From assembly GCA_038746285.1 (NCBI GenBank), contig JBCDKT010000038.1, positions 1 through 37,016 on the forward strand: a DNA stretch of 37,016 bases, written 5' to 3'. This stretch comes from Bacteroidota bacterium. Lineage in GTDB: Bacteria; Bacteroidota; Rhodothermia; Rhodothermales; JANQRZ01. Position 1 is the stretch's first letter; the number at the start of each line of letters is the position of its first letter. Made by a program: the position numbers and the translations under genes. Shown in pieces: positions 14,402-21,963 of the stretch. The notes under the pieces were generated by a model. It was given only the letters and a program-made list of their open reading frames with translations, was not told the origin of the DNA and did not search any database.

Positions 14402-16465
14402 ATGGATGTCACGAATCGTAACGCTGCGCTTCCTCAACCTCCTACCGGTGAGAGCGCGCAGGAGGCACTCGGCGAGGTAGAGTACGCCCTCTTTCAGAGC
14501 GAGGCGCTCTACCAGACGTTTCTCGAACAGAGCCCCATTGGGCTGGCCCACCTCGACGCAGAGGGCGTCGTCACGTTCGAGAACCACCAGCTTCGCGCAA
14601 TCACGGGCGAGGACCCGGAGGCGGCCTGGATCGGGCAGCGGATCGCAGAGGTCGGCGGCCTCGACCCATCGCTCGCCGGGCTCGTAGACCAGATGCTGGC
14701 CGACGGGCAGCCGCTCGGCGGAAGCGACCTCCCGTTCCGGCGGCACGACGGCGCGGAGCGTGTCCTCCGCATCCACGGCACCCCAATCCAGCACCCGGAG
14801 CACGGCACGGTCGGGGCCGTGCTGACGGTCTCCGACATCACTGCCGAGCGCGCGCGCGACGAGGAGCTTGCGCTGCTTCGCCGCTACGACGAGGCCGAGC
14901 CGGAGCTTCACCACGCGGCCCGCTCCCAGTCTTCCCCAGCTGACTTTCTGGAAGAGGCTGCCGGCATCCTCGGGGCGACCACCCGGTCTGACCACGCCGC
15001 CGTGCTCCTCTTCGACGATACGCGGGGTGTCTACCTGGAGACCGCACGATGGAACCGCAGGGCAAACGACCAGGCAACGCCTCCGCTGCGCCTCGACGCC
15101 CAGCTTCTGCCCGTCGTCGCGGGGAGCCCGCTGGCGTATGCGCACACGGAACTCGGAGCGCCTCGGCTGCGCCACTTCCTCGCCGCCGTCGGTGCCTGCG
15201 AGGCGGTCGCGCTGCCGTTCCACGCCGTCGAGGCACAGGGCGGCGTCCTGCTGATGCTGCGCGACACCGAGGGCGAGCGCTGGACCCGGACGGAGTCTGC
15301 TGCGCTCGGCCGCCTCGGCGTCCTCGTCCAGACGCTCTGGGCCGGCCTCTGCGCCGAGGCCCGGTACCGGCGGATCGTGGCGAGCATCGAGGACTGCCTG
15401 TTCTCGTTCTGGTTCGGGCCGGACGGGGAGCGCACCTACTCGTTTCTGAGCGACCAGGTCGAGACCATCACCGGCTACCGGGCCGGCGCGGTGCTCGACG
15501 GCGCGTGCTCGTGGCGAGGCACTCTCGTGCACCCGGACGACCGGACCGCGTTTGCGCGCCACAACCGCACGCTCCGCGCGGAGCACGAGAGCCGCCTCGT
15601 CTACCGCGTCCAGACCGCAGGCGGCAGCGTCCGCTGGCTGCGCGAGAGTGCCACGCCGCGCCGCGACCATGCCGGCCGCCTCGTCGTGGCCGGGGTGCTC
15701 TCGGACGTGACCGAGGCCCGCGAGACCGAGGCCGACCTCATCCGCACAAAGCAGGACGCCGCCTCGGCCACGCGCGTCAAGTCCTCCTTCCTCTCGATGA
15801 TGAGCCACGAGATCCGCACCCCGCTCGGTGCCATCAACGGCTTCGCCGACCTGCTGCTGGAAGAGGTCGCCGAGCTCGACGACCCACCGCCGGTCGTAGC
15901 CGAGTTCGCCACCACGATCCGCGAAGGGTCCCGGAAGGTCCTCCGTCTCATCAACGACATCTTCGACCTCGCCACGCTGCAGAGCGGGCGGGTAGACGTG
16001 GAGCACAACCCCGTCGCCCTGCACCCGGTAGTCGAGGCCGCTGTCCGGCAGCACACACCGGCGCTCGCCGACCGGGACCTGGACCTGGTCCTCGATCTCG
16101 ACCCGGCCGACCCGGTCGTGCTCGGCGACGCGGGCCGCCTCGGGAGCGTGCTGGAGCAGCTCCTCTCGAACGCCGCCAAGTTCACCGACGAGGGGCGGGT
16201 GCGGGTCGCAACGGAGAGTGCGCCGGACGCCGTCCACCTCCGCGTGGAGGATACCGGCATCGGGGTGGCTCCGGACTACGTGGCCGACATGTTCGAGCCG
16301 TTCTCGCAGGGCGACAACCGGCTCAACCGGGACTACGACGGCTCCGGCCTCGGCCTGGCACTCGCCAAGCGCCTCATCGAGGCGATGGACGGGACCATCA
16401 CCGTCGAGAGCACGCAGGGCGAAGGGACGGCCTTCGAGATCACGCTTCCCCGCGCCGACGGATGA
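14402..16465 (+). CDS. Cytoplasmic PAS-GAF-PAS sensor histidine kinase
   Basis: A 687-residue histidine kinase without membrane segments. Domain order: PAS about 35-140 (TFLEQSPIGLAHLDAEGVV, VLTVSDITAERA); GAF-like about 165-315; PAS about 320-445 with PAC (LVHPDDRTAF, LVVAGVLSDVTEARE); HisKA about 455-525 with phospho-acceptor His469 in SMMSHEIRTPLGAINGFADL; HATPase about 570-685 with N box LLSNAAKFTDEG, G1 DTGIGV, F box FEPFSQGD and G2 GSGLGLALAKRLIEAMDG. There is no receiver domain and no response regulator gene nearby, so it is an orphan kinase. ATG at 14402 was chosen as the start because it lies just before the first PAS domain; the open frame extends far upstream over the MFS gene without homology. 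Confidence 0.93.
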   Translation: MDVTNRNAALPQPPTGESAQEALGEVEYALFQSEALYQTFLEQSPIGLAHLDAEGVVTFENHQLRAITGEDPEAAWIGQRIAEVGGLDPSLAGLVDQMLADGQPLGGSDLPFRRHDGAERVLRIHGTPIQHPEHGTVGAVLTVSDITAERARDEELALLRRYDEAEPELHHAARSQSSPADFLEEAAGILGATTRSDHAAVLLFDDTRGVYLETARWNRRANDQATPPLRLDAQLLPVVAGSPLAYAHTELGAPRLRHFLAAVGACEAVALPFHAVEAQGGVLLMLRDTEGERWTRTESAALGRLGVLVQTLWAGLCAEARYRRIVASIEDCLFSFWFGPDGERTYSFLSDQVETITGYRAGAVLDGACSWRGTLVHPDDRTAFARHNRTLRAEHESRLVYRVQTAGGSVRWLRESATPRRDHAGRLVVAGVLSDVTEARETEADLIRTKQDAASATRVKSSFLSMMSHEIRTPLGAINGFADLLLEEVAELDDPPPVVAEFATTIREGSRKVLRLINDIFDLATLQSGRVDVEHNPVALHPVVEAAVRQHTPALADRDLDLVLDLDPADPVVLGDAGRLGSVLEQLLSNAAKFTDEGRVRVATESAPDAVHLRVEDTGIGVAPDYVADMFEPFSQGDNRLNRDYDGSGLGLALAKRLIEAMDGTITVESTQGEGTAFEITLPRADG

Positions 16466-16500
16466 GAGGTTGGGGAAGATCGGCGAGGAGGGCAAACCGG

Positions 16501-16569
16501 CGTGTGAGAGTACGGGGGTGTGGGAGCGGTTCGTCCCCCCACACCCCCAGCCTCCCGCATTCCCACACG
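16501..16569. repeat. Inverted repeat between the convergent kinase and queG genes
   Basis: A perfect 11-bp stem joins GGGGGTGTGGG (16514-16524) and CCCACACCCCC (16538-16548) around a 13-nt loop, nested inside CGTGTG (16501) and CACACG (to 16569). It lies between two converging genes, so a two-way terminator is plausible though neither side has a T-run. It also fits the purine-then-pyrimidine pattern of other spacers. Confidence 0.6.
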
Positions 16570-16630
16570 TCGAACCTTGTCTAGGTCAGCCGGGCCTAGC
16601 ATCGCTCCACTCACACTTGGAACCGTCCCC

Positions 16631-17599
16631 CTACCCCTCCACGCCCTCCATATTCCTGATCGCTGCGCGGACGTTACGCTGGAACCCCTCGAACTTGGTC
16701 CGCTTGACCGGGCTGTGCCGGAAGCGCTCGCGGAAGGCGTCGAGGTCGAGCTCGGCCCACTCCTGCAGTTCGGTGTCGGTGACGCCGGGGCGCGGGGCAA
16801 AGCGGGGCTCGTCGGTCGGCTGGCTGAACTTGGTCCAGGGGCACACGTTCTGGCAGATGTCGCAGCCGAAGATCCAGTTGCCGATCTCGCTGTCCATTCC
16901 CTCGGGCAGCGTCTCGCCCCGGTGCTCGATCGTGAGGTAGGAGATGCACCGGTTCGCGTCGATCCGGTAGGGCGCGTCGAGAGCCCCGGTCGGGCAGGCG
17001 TCGAGGCAGCGGGTGCAGGAGCCGCAGTAGTCAGCGATGGGCCCGTCGGTCGCCAGCGGCACGTCGACGATCAGCTCGCCGACGAAGAAGAACGAGCCGA
17101 GGTCCCGGTTGAGCAGCATCGTGCTCTTGCCGATCCAGCCCAGCCCGCTCCGCGCCGCCCACGCCTTGTCCAGCACCGGGGCCGAGTCTGCGAAGACGCG
17201 CCCCGAGATGCCGCCCGCGGCCTCGTCGAGCCAGTGGTAGAGCGCGTAGAGCTTGTCCTTGACGACGGTGTGGTAGTCGTCGCCCCAGGCGTAGCGGCTG
17301 ATCTTCCCGACCGCCGGGTCCTCGGGGCGCTCGGCGGGCTGGTAGTAGGTGTGGAGGACGGAGACCACCGACTGCGCGCCGTCGACGAGCCGGCGGGGGT
17401 CGACGCGTTTCTCGAAATGGTTCTCCATCCACCGCATAGAGGCGTGGCGGCCGTCAAGGAGCCACTGCTCCAGGCGCTCCGCCTCGGCGTCGAGCCGCTC
17501 CGCTTTGGCGATGCCGCACGCGTCGAAGCCGAGGCGACGCGCTTCGGCCTTGAGCTGGCGGGCGAGCCGCTCGCGGGCGGCAGCGTCGAAGCCGGGCAT
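16631..17599 (-). CDS. queG: Epoxyqueuosine reductase
   Basis: A 322-residue QueG, the cobalamin- and Fe-S-dependent enzyme that turns epoxyqueuosine into queuosine in tRNA. The N-terminal cobalamin-binding region contains MRWMENHFEKRVDPRRLVDG and SVVSVLHTYYQP, with KISRYAWGDDYHTVVKDKL. The catalytic middle has VDSAPVLDKAWAARSGLGWIGK-type sequence (FADSAPVLDKAWAARSG and LGWIGKSTMLLNRDLGSFFF). The two 4Fe-4S motifs are CGSCTRCLDACPTGAL and CDICQNVCPW. Length fits the short form without HEAT repeats. ATG at 17599. It is convergent with the kinase and lies downstream of the ompA terminator. Confidence 0.96.
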   Translation of the reverse strand: MPGFDAAARERLARQLKAEARRLGFDACGIAKAERLDAEAERLEQWLLDGRHASMRWMENHFEKRVDPRRLVDGAQSVVSVLHTYYQPAERPEDPAVGKISRYAWGDDYHTVVKDKLYALYHWLDEAAGGISGRVFADSAPVLDKAWAARSGLGWIGKSTMLLNRDLGSFFFVGELIVDVPLATDGPIADYCGSCTRCLDACPTGALDAPYRIDANRCISYLTIEHRGETLPEGMDSEIGNWIFGCDICQNVCPWTKFSQPTDEPRFAPRPGVTDTELQEWAELDLDAFRERFRHSPVKRTKFEGFQRNVRAAIRNMEGVEG

Positions 17600-17633
17600 G
17601 GATCGGTAGACCAGAAGACAAGGGACGGAGGAC

Positions 17634-17641
17634 AGAAGGTA
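17634..17641 (-). promoter_or_regulatory. Weak candidate -7 box for queG
   Basis: The minus strand reads TACCTTCT about 35 nt upstream of the queG ATG, between the ompA terminator and the gene. It fits the loose TAnnTT pattern seen before other genes here but lacks the final G and a -33 partner. Confidence 0.25.
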
Positions 17642-17671
17642 ACGACCTTGCTCGCGGCTCCCGGCCCCCGA

Positions 17672-17717
17672 CTAAAAAAGGCGGGCCTGCGGGAGCATGG
17701 TGCTCCGCAGGCCCGCC
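17672..17717 (-). terminator. Strong intrinsic terminator of the OmpA-PKD gene
   Basis: On the minus strand a GC-rich stem is formed by GGCGGGCCTGCG (17680-17691) and CGCAGGCCCGCC (17706-17717), continued after a one-base bulge by GAGCA/TGCTC around a TGG loop. It is followed on the minus strand by TTTTTTAGT. It begins 32 nt after the stop of the OmpA-like gene. Textbook intrinsic terminator. Confidence 0.92.
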
Positions 17718-17749
17718 GGCGTCACTGCGCAACGGCAGGATGGGACGGC

Positions 17750-19333
17750 CTACATACCGTCGTCGTCATCCATGTCCATCATGTCGTCGCAGTCGGTCGG
17801 GATGGACTCGGCGCGGCGGCTGCCGGCACCGCCGTCCTCCTTGAAGTTGTCGTCCGGTGCGACGCCGAGGCCACGGGTCATGATGCGGTCCGCATCGATG
17901 CCGTTCTGGAGGTAATACGCCTCCACGGCGGCGGCGCGGCGCTCGGACAGGCGCAGGCGGTCCCGCTCGCGGCTGTCGGTGTAGCCGTTGACGACCGCGC
18001 AGATGTCCGGGCACCGGTCGAGGACCGCGAGGTTCTCGTCGAGGCGGCTCATGGCCTCATCGTCGAGCGTGCTCACGTTGCTGTCGAAGAACACCGTGTT
18101 GAGCTCGGTGACCTCGTCGCAGAAGCGGTCCACGACGGTGACGGTCATCGTGCATGTGTCCGAGCCGACCTCGTTGGTGGCCGTCAGCGTGACGTTGTAG
18201 GTGCCGACCTCGTTGTAGACGTTGGTCGCGTTGAGCGTGCTGGCCGTGTTGCCGTCGCCGAAGTCGTAGGCGAAGGTGATCGGGCGCGTGCCCTCGGCCG
18301 TGGCCGAGAAGCTGACCGTCTCGCCGACGTTGGCCGTCGACGGCGTGGCGCGGCAGGCGGAGAGCGCCGGGGCATCGGCGGGCGGCTCGTTGACCGTCAC
18401 GAGGCACGTCTCGGCGTCAGAGTTGGACGGGCCCGTCGCGGTGAAGCTGACGGTGTAGGTGCCTGCGCTGGCGTAGCTGTGGCTGGCCACGAGGCCGTCC
18501 GAGGTCGAGCCGTCGCCCCAGTCCCACATGTAGGTGAGCGGGCCGGTCGCGTCGTCGTTGACGAAGGCCGTGAACGTCCCGGACTGGCCGATCTCGAGCG
18601 AGGTGGCGCAGTCGATGGTGGCCTCGACAGCGGTAACCGGCGAGCGGAGCCAGAAGCGGAAGCCGCCACCTGCCATCCCGAGCCAGTCGAAGTCCGCGTC
18701 GTCGTTCACGCCGGCGCTCGCGCCAGGGTTGGTGCCATCAATGGCGTTGTCCGGGAAGAGGAACGACGCATTGGCTTCGAGGAAGAGGGAGAACTTGCTG
18801 CCGAGCAGCAGGTCAAGCCCGCCGCCGACGAGGGGGCCCCACCCGTCGGTGGTCTCGTCTCCGACGCCAGGCGGCGCGTCGGTGACTTCGCTGTAGTCCG
18901 GCTCGAAGGCGTAGCTCACGCCGAGCCGCACGTACGGGGTGATCCCCGACGAGGGGAAGAGGTAGTAGCGGAAGGCGGCCTGGATCTGCGAGCGCGACTC
19001 CACGACGTCGGTGAACTGCCGAGTCGGGTCGCTGGAATCGCCGAGGAACTGGAGTTCTGGGTAGTTGCCGTAGTTAAAGGCAACGCCGAAGCCGAGCGAC
19101 GGCGTGAACTGATAGCCCAGTTCACCGGCGACGGCCCAGCCCGGCTCGTCGAACAGGTTGCCAGCGTCGTTGTTTGGGTTGCCGTCGAGGTCGCCGCCGT
19201 AGAGGCCGAGGCCGCCGTAGGCGCTGATGTAGATGGTCTTGAACGGGCGCTGGACCTGTGCATCTGCCGTGGAGGCGAAGAGGAACATGGCCGCAAAAGC
19301 CAGCAAGAGCGGAGATTGTAGACGCTTGGTCAT
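17750..19333 (-). CDS. OmpA-family outer-membrane protein with two PKD domains
   Basis: A 527-residue surface protein. Residues 1-25 are a signal peptide (FLFASTADA|Q). Residues 30-232 form an OmpA-like beta-barrel (KTIYISAYGGLGLYGGDLDG, GGLDLLLGSKFSLFLEANAS, GGGFRFWL). Two PKD domains follow, at about 235-315 (WDWGDGSTSDGLVASHSY) and 323-402 (YDFGDGNTASTLNATNVYN). The OmpA C-terminal peptidoglycan-binding domain is at 408-515 (NTVFFDSN, VVNGYTDSRERDRLRLSERR, RIMTRGLG). The tail ends in CDDMMDMDDDDGM, unusually acidic. The ATG at 19333 is chosen because it has a real Shine-Dalgarno and starts the signal peptide; the upstream in-frame ATG lacks both. It likely links the outer membrane to the cell wall. 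It is followed by a strong terminator. Confidence 0.93.
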   Translation of the reverse strand: MTKRLQSPLLLAFAAMFLFASTADAQVQRPFKTIYISAYGGLGLYGGDLDGNPNNDAGNLFDEPGWAVAGELGYQFTPSLGFGVAFNYGNYPELQFLGDSSDPTRQFTDVVESRSQIQAAFRYYLFPSSGITPYVRLGVSYAFEPDYSEVTDAPPGVGDETTDGWGPLVGGGLDLLLGSKFSLFLEANASFLFPDNAIDGTNPGASAGVNDDADFDWLGMAGGGFRFWLRSPVTAVEATIDCATSLEIGQSGTFTAFVNDDATGPLTYMWDWGDGSTSDGLVASHSYASAGTYTVSFTATGPSNSDAETCLVTVNEPPADAPALSACRATPSTANVGETVSFSATAEGTRPITFAYDFGDGNTASTLNATNVYNEVGTYNVTLTATNEVGSDTCTMTVTVVDRFCDEVTELNTVFFDSNVSTLDDEAMSRLDENLAVLDRCPDICAVVNGYTDSRERDRLRLSERRAAAVEAYYLQNGIDADRIMTRGLGVAPDDNFKEDGGAGSRRAESIPTDCDDMMDMDDDDGM

Positions 19334-19707
19334 AGTGTCTGCTCCTTGGGGTGTTGGCGTTAGAGGAGGTGACTGGGGGTGGGGCAAAGAGGTCCGACCG
19401 GGGCCGAACGATATTCGCGGTCGTGCCGGGAGAACCCTGGGCACGGAACAGGCGAAATAATACGGAGACTGGCAATAAAACGGGGGCTCGGCCTCGCTTT
19501 TCTACAAAGATGTGCGGAGGGGCGAGGGCAGGCGACCGTTTCGTGGGGTGCGTCGGAGCCGGGACAGGCAGAGGTGGGAGCGCCGGCCCTGGCAGCCGGA
19601 CTGCGGCATCAACCGAGGAGCGAGAGACGCGGTTCCGTCCGGCGTAGGCGGTGCCGGGAGGTCGCCGGTCCGTCGTGCCGGGTGGCTAGGCCGCCGGGCG
19701 AGGTGAG
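19334..19707. other. 374-bp spacer between rpsT and the OmpA-PKD gene
   Basis: The longest gene-free stretch in the window. It holds a stable hairpin at 19422-19445 (CGTGCCGGG / CCC-TG-GGCACG around AGAA). It also holds an A+T-rich patch whose minus strand reads TATTATTTCG at 19454-19463, about 120 nt before the ompA start, a possible promoter with the hairpin in the leader. Minus-strand TATCGTTCG at about 19406-19414 is a second weak option. I see no tRNA and no convincing small ORF. No T-run follows any hairpin after rpsT. Confidence 0.4.
19342..19347 (-). promoter_or_regulatory. Shine-Dalgarno site of the OmpA-PKD gene
   Basis: The minus strand reads AAGGAG 8 nt before the ATG at 19333. 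Most genes here have no such site, so it stands out, sets the start codon and suggests strong translation, as expected for a major outer-membrane protein. Confidence 0.7.
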
Positions 19708-19959
19708 CTAGAGCGCGTTTACCAGCTTCTCGAGGTGGCTCTTGGTGTGTGCCGCCTTGCTGCGGGTGATGATCCGCTTGGTGGCCATGCGGTCGAGCGT
19801 GCCCTTGACCTCGCTGAGCAGGGCTTCGGCCTCGGTGCGGTCTTCCGTACCTTCGAGTCGCTTGACGAGCGTGCGGACGCGCACTTTGTGGTACCGGTTG
19901 CGGGCGCGGCGTTTCGCGTTCTGGCGGACGCGCTTTTCTGCGGATTTGTGCTGAGGCAT
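19708..19959 (-). CDS. rpsT: 30S ribosomal protein S20
   Basis: An 83-residue basic ribosomal protein that binds 16S rRNA early in 30S assembly. It has the standard start MPQHKSAEKRVRQNAKRRAR, then NRYHKVRVRTLVKRLE and the closing KRIITRSKAAHTKSHLEKLV. Length and basic helical make-up are normal. The ATG at 19959 is chosen because homology begins there; the in-frame extension to 20109 runs through spacer. No Shine-Dalgarno is present (the pre-start sequence is pyrimidine-rich). It is divergent from the M23 peptidase gene. Confidence 0.96.
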   Translation of the reverse strand: MPQHKSAEKRVRQNAKRRARNRYHKVRVRTLVKRLEGTEDRTEAEALLSEVKGTLDRMATKRIITRSKAAHTKSHLEKLVNAL

Positions 19960-20120
19960 GCGGGAGTGGGGAAAGGAGGTCGGTCCGGCACCCGGCCCTG
20001 CGGGCACCATCTTCATTGGGCTGCGAAGGGAATAATTTAGCGCACCGCGTTTGTGGATACCATGAAATGGTGCCGATACTCCGCTGCGTACCCCTGAACG
20101 CTCTCGCACGTCTTCGCCCT

Positions 20121-21023
20121 ATGACTTCTTTTTTGCTGGACCTCGCCAGAGGACCAGACGAGCCCCGCACCGTCATCGTCGTCGACGAGAGCGGTGTAGA
20201 AAACCCCCGCCAGTACGTCTTCCGGCCCCGGCGCATCCTCTACCTCGTCGCCGGCGCGTCGGCCGGGCTGGCGCTACTCCTGTTCGCGCTCGTCTTTCTG
20301 ACTCCGGTCCGCACGCTGTTTCTGGGGCCCGACCCCGAGGTGCTGCGCGAGACTGCCGAGCAGAACGCGGTGCGGGCCGCCGCGCTGGCAGACTCGCTCG
20401 CGCTTCAAGGCGAGTACCTGGAGCGGCTGCGCTACGCCATCGTCGGGGAGCCGGACACCGCGGCCGTGACCGACGAGCCGGTCGAGAACGTCGTAGCTCC
20501 AGCCGAGCGTCCGGCGCTCGACGTGCCGGCCGGGCCGCGCTCGGACGACTGGGCTGACCACGAGCAGCCGGCGCTCGCCTTCAACCGGCTCGCGGCGGAC
20601 CGACGGGCTGAGAGCGACGGCCGGGCCGTCGAGACCTACCTCGCCAGCCTCCAGTTTCCGGCGCTCCCACCCGTCGAGGGCTTCTTCGCGCGCGGCTTCG
20701 ACGCGGCGCGCGGGCACTACGGCATCGACAAGGCCGTGGCGGAAGGGACGACGGTCCGGGCCATCGGCGACGGCTACGTAGTCGCGGCGGACTGGACCAA
20801 CGACGGCGGCTACGTCGTTGCCGTTCAGCACGCCGACGGGTATCTTTCGGTCTACAAGCACAACAGCCGACTCCTCAAGAGCACCGGCGACCGAGTGCGC
20901 AGCCGCGAGGCCCTCGCGCTCAGCGGCAACACCGGCGAGATCACGACCGGTCCCCACCTCCACTTCGAGCTGTGGCGCAACGGCCTCGCCCAGGACCCAC
21001 GCCTCTACCTGGTCGGACTTTAG
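20121..21023 (+). CDS. Membrane-anchored M23 family metallopeptidase
   Basis: A 300-residue LytM-type peptidase that would cut peptidoglycan cross-bridges. A short cytoplasmic part (residues 1-33) is followed by one membrane segment (ILYLVAGASAGLALLLFALVFL) and a periplasmic linker. The catalytic domain spans about 190-300: zinc ligands His and Asp in RGHYGIDKAVAEGTTVRAIG, and YKHNSRLLKSTGDRV followed by GPHLHFELWRNG with the remaining His residues, so the enzyme looks active. ATG at 20121 is the first start after the divergent spacer with rpsT. A bactofilin gene follows 97 bp downstream, a pairing known from cell-shape loci, suggesting that the bactofilin localises this enzyme. Confidence 0.93.
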   Translation: MTSFLLDLARGPDEPRTVIVVDESGVENPRQYVFRPRRILYLVAGASAGLALLLFALVFLTPVRTLFLGPDPEVLRETAEQNAVRAAALADSLALQGEYLERLRYAIVGEPDTAAVTDEPVENVVAPAERPALDVPAGPRSDDWADHEQPALAFNRLAADRRAESDGRAVETYLASLQFPALPPVEGFFARGFDAARGHYGIDKAVAEGTTVRAIGDGYVVAADWTNDGGYVVAVQHADGYLSVYKHNSRLLKSTGDRVRSREALALSGNTGEITTGPHLHFELWRNGLAQDPRLYLVGL

Positions 21024-21035
21024 ATTCGCCCACCG

Positions 21036-21071
21036 GAGCCGATACGCAACACACCACCCGTGTATCGGCTC
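21036..21071. terminator. Perfect 10-bp hairpin between the M23 and bactofilin genes
   Basis: GAGCCGATAC (21036-21045) pairs perfectly with GTATCGGCTC (21062-21071) around a 16-nt AC-rich loop, 12 bp after the M23 stop and 50 bp before the bactofilin ATG. It is followed by a pyrimidine-rich stretch but no real T-run, so it could be an attenuator or an mRNA 3'-end stabiliser rather than a full terminator. Confidence 0.55.
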
Positions 21072-21120
21072 TCTCACCTCCACAACGACCCTCTTCAAAA
21101 ACGACGCAGCGCCCACCACC

Positions 21121-21576
21121 ATGCCCAAGCACCGCAACGACGCCCCGGGAACGCCGGGCCAGGTCAACATCATCGGACCGGGAACGGTCATCGAAGGCGG
21201 CCTCAAGGCCAACAGCGATGTCCGGGTCTCGGGCAAAGTCATCGGCAACATCAACGTCGACGGCAAGACCGTCGTGACGCCGGAGGGCACCGTCGAGGGC
21301 GAGGTCCGCTCGGCGCACGCCGACATCGCCGGTCGCGTCGAGGGCGAGGTGTTCATCTCGGAGCGCCTCGTGCTCAAAAGCTCCGCTGTCGTGGACGGTA
21401 ACATCCACACGGTCAAGCTCGTGATCGAAGACGGGGCGACGTTCTCCGGGACGTGCAACATGGGCGGCGCCCTCCCGAAGCGCAGCCGCGACCTCCCCGG
21501 CGTGACCGTCACCGAGGGCCGCAAGGACGCGGCGCCTCAGGACAAGCGCGCGTCGCAGCCCGCCGGCCAGCCGTAG
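21121..21576 (+). CDS. Bactofilin (polymer-forming cytoskeletal protein)
   Basis: A 151-residue bactofilin. The core (about 15-115) is the right-handed beta-helix with repeating short strands and Gly/Val steps: VNIIGPGTVIEGGLKANSDV, RVSGKVIGNINVDGKTVV, GTVEGEVRSAHADIAGRVEG and VVDGNIHTVKLVIEDGATF. Such proteins form filaments without nucleotides and act as scaffolds at the membrane. The tails are charged and disordered. The ATG at 21121 starts just before the core. It lies between an M23 peptidase and AtpZ; the pairing with M23 suggests a role in shape or local wall remodelling. Confidence 0.94.
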   Translation: MPKHRNDAPGTPGQVNIIGPGTVIEGGLKANSDVRVSGKVIGNINVDGKTVVTPEGTVEGEVRSAHADIAGRVEGEVFISERLVLKSSAVVDGNIHTVKLVIEDGATFSGTCNMGGALPKRSRDLPGVTVTEGRKDAAPQDKRASQPAGQP

Positions 21577-21600
21577 GTCTGCCGTCCCGCCCTTTCCGCT

Positions 21601-21909
21601 GTGGCCTCCGACCCGCCCGAGCGCAAGCCCGCCAAGCCGTCGCAGAGCCTCTTTGGCTCCAGCATGACCGAGGCGGCCCCATACCTCGGCCTCGGCATCG
21701 AGATTCTGATCTCGATGCTGTTGTTCGTCCTCCTCGGCTACTTCGCCGACGCGTGGCTCGGCACCTCGCCGTGGCTGCTGCTCGTGGGCATCGTGCTGAG
21801 CGCGGTTGCGACCGGCGCGACGCTCTACAAGACCGTCCGCGAACTCGACGCAGCAAACAGGAAGGGAGGCGGGAAAGAGCGGAAGAGCGGAAGCGAGGAC
21901 GAGGGATAG
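21601..21909 (+). CDS. AtpZ/AtpI-family ATP synthase accessory protein
   Basis: A 102-residue protein with two membrane segments (YLGLGIEILISMLLFVLLGY and WLLLVGIVLSAVATGATLYK) joined by a short FADAWLGTSP turn, the AtpZ/AtpI pattern. Members help assemble or ion-load the F1Fo ATP synthase. Start is GTG at 21601, 24 bp after the bactofilin stop. In many relatives the atp operon follows; here the next gene is pgsA on the other strand, so it is detached. Its charged tail (KGGGKERKSGSEDEG) is encoded by one arm of a purine-rich inverted repeat, so the last residues are repeat-derived. Confidence 0.82.
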   Translation: MASDPPERKPAKPSQSLFGSSMTEAAPYLGLGIEILISMLLFVLLGYFADAWLGTSPWLLLVGIVLSAVATGATLYKTVRELDAANRKGGGKERKSGSEDEG

Positions 21910-21961
21910 CTTCTCGCCCGACTGTGAGGGCCTCCGTTCTTCCCAACCTCCGCTCTTCCGC
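21879..21961. repeat. Purine/pyrimidine inverted repeat over the AtpZ tail
   Basis: GCGGAAGAGCGGA (21879-21891) pairs perfectly with TCCGCTCTTCCGC (21949-21961). The left arm lies inside the AtpZ gene and the right arm abuts the pgsA stop on the other strand. The two genes converge here, so a shared terminator hairpin is possible, but there is no T-run. Confidence 0.7.
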
Positions 21962-21963
21962 GC

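Noticed and set aside
14342-16495. 717-codon minus-strand frame opposite the histidine kinase
   Set aside because: Mirrors the kinase gene; no motif, no start context, and the kinase frame has all catalytic boxes.
16520-19321. 933-codon open frame on the plus strand opposite queG and the OmpA-PKD gene
   Set aside because: It runs antisense to two well-identified genes, shows Ala/Arg/Gly/Val-rich low-complexity sequence with no motif, and is explained by high GC leaving few stops.
19334-19707. tRNA or small ORF in the rpsT-OmpA spacer
   Set aside because: No T-loop signature and no acceptor pairing; the short frames have no conserved features or start context.
20058-20070. ACCATGAAATGGT palindrome in the rpsT/M23 divergent spacer as an operator
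   Set aside because: Only five paired bases per arm and no second copy in the window; too weak to call.
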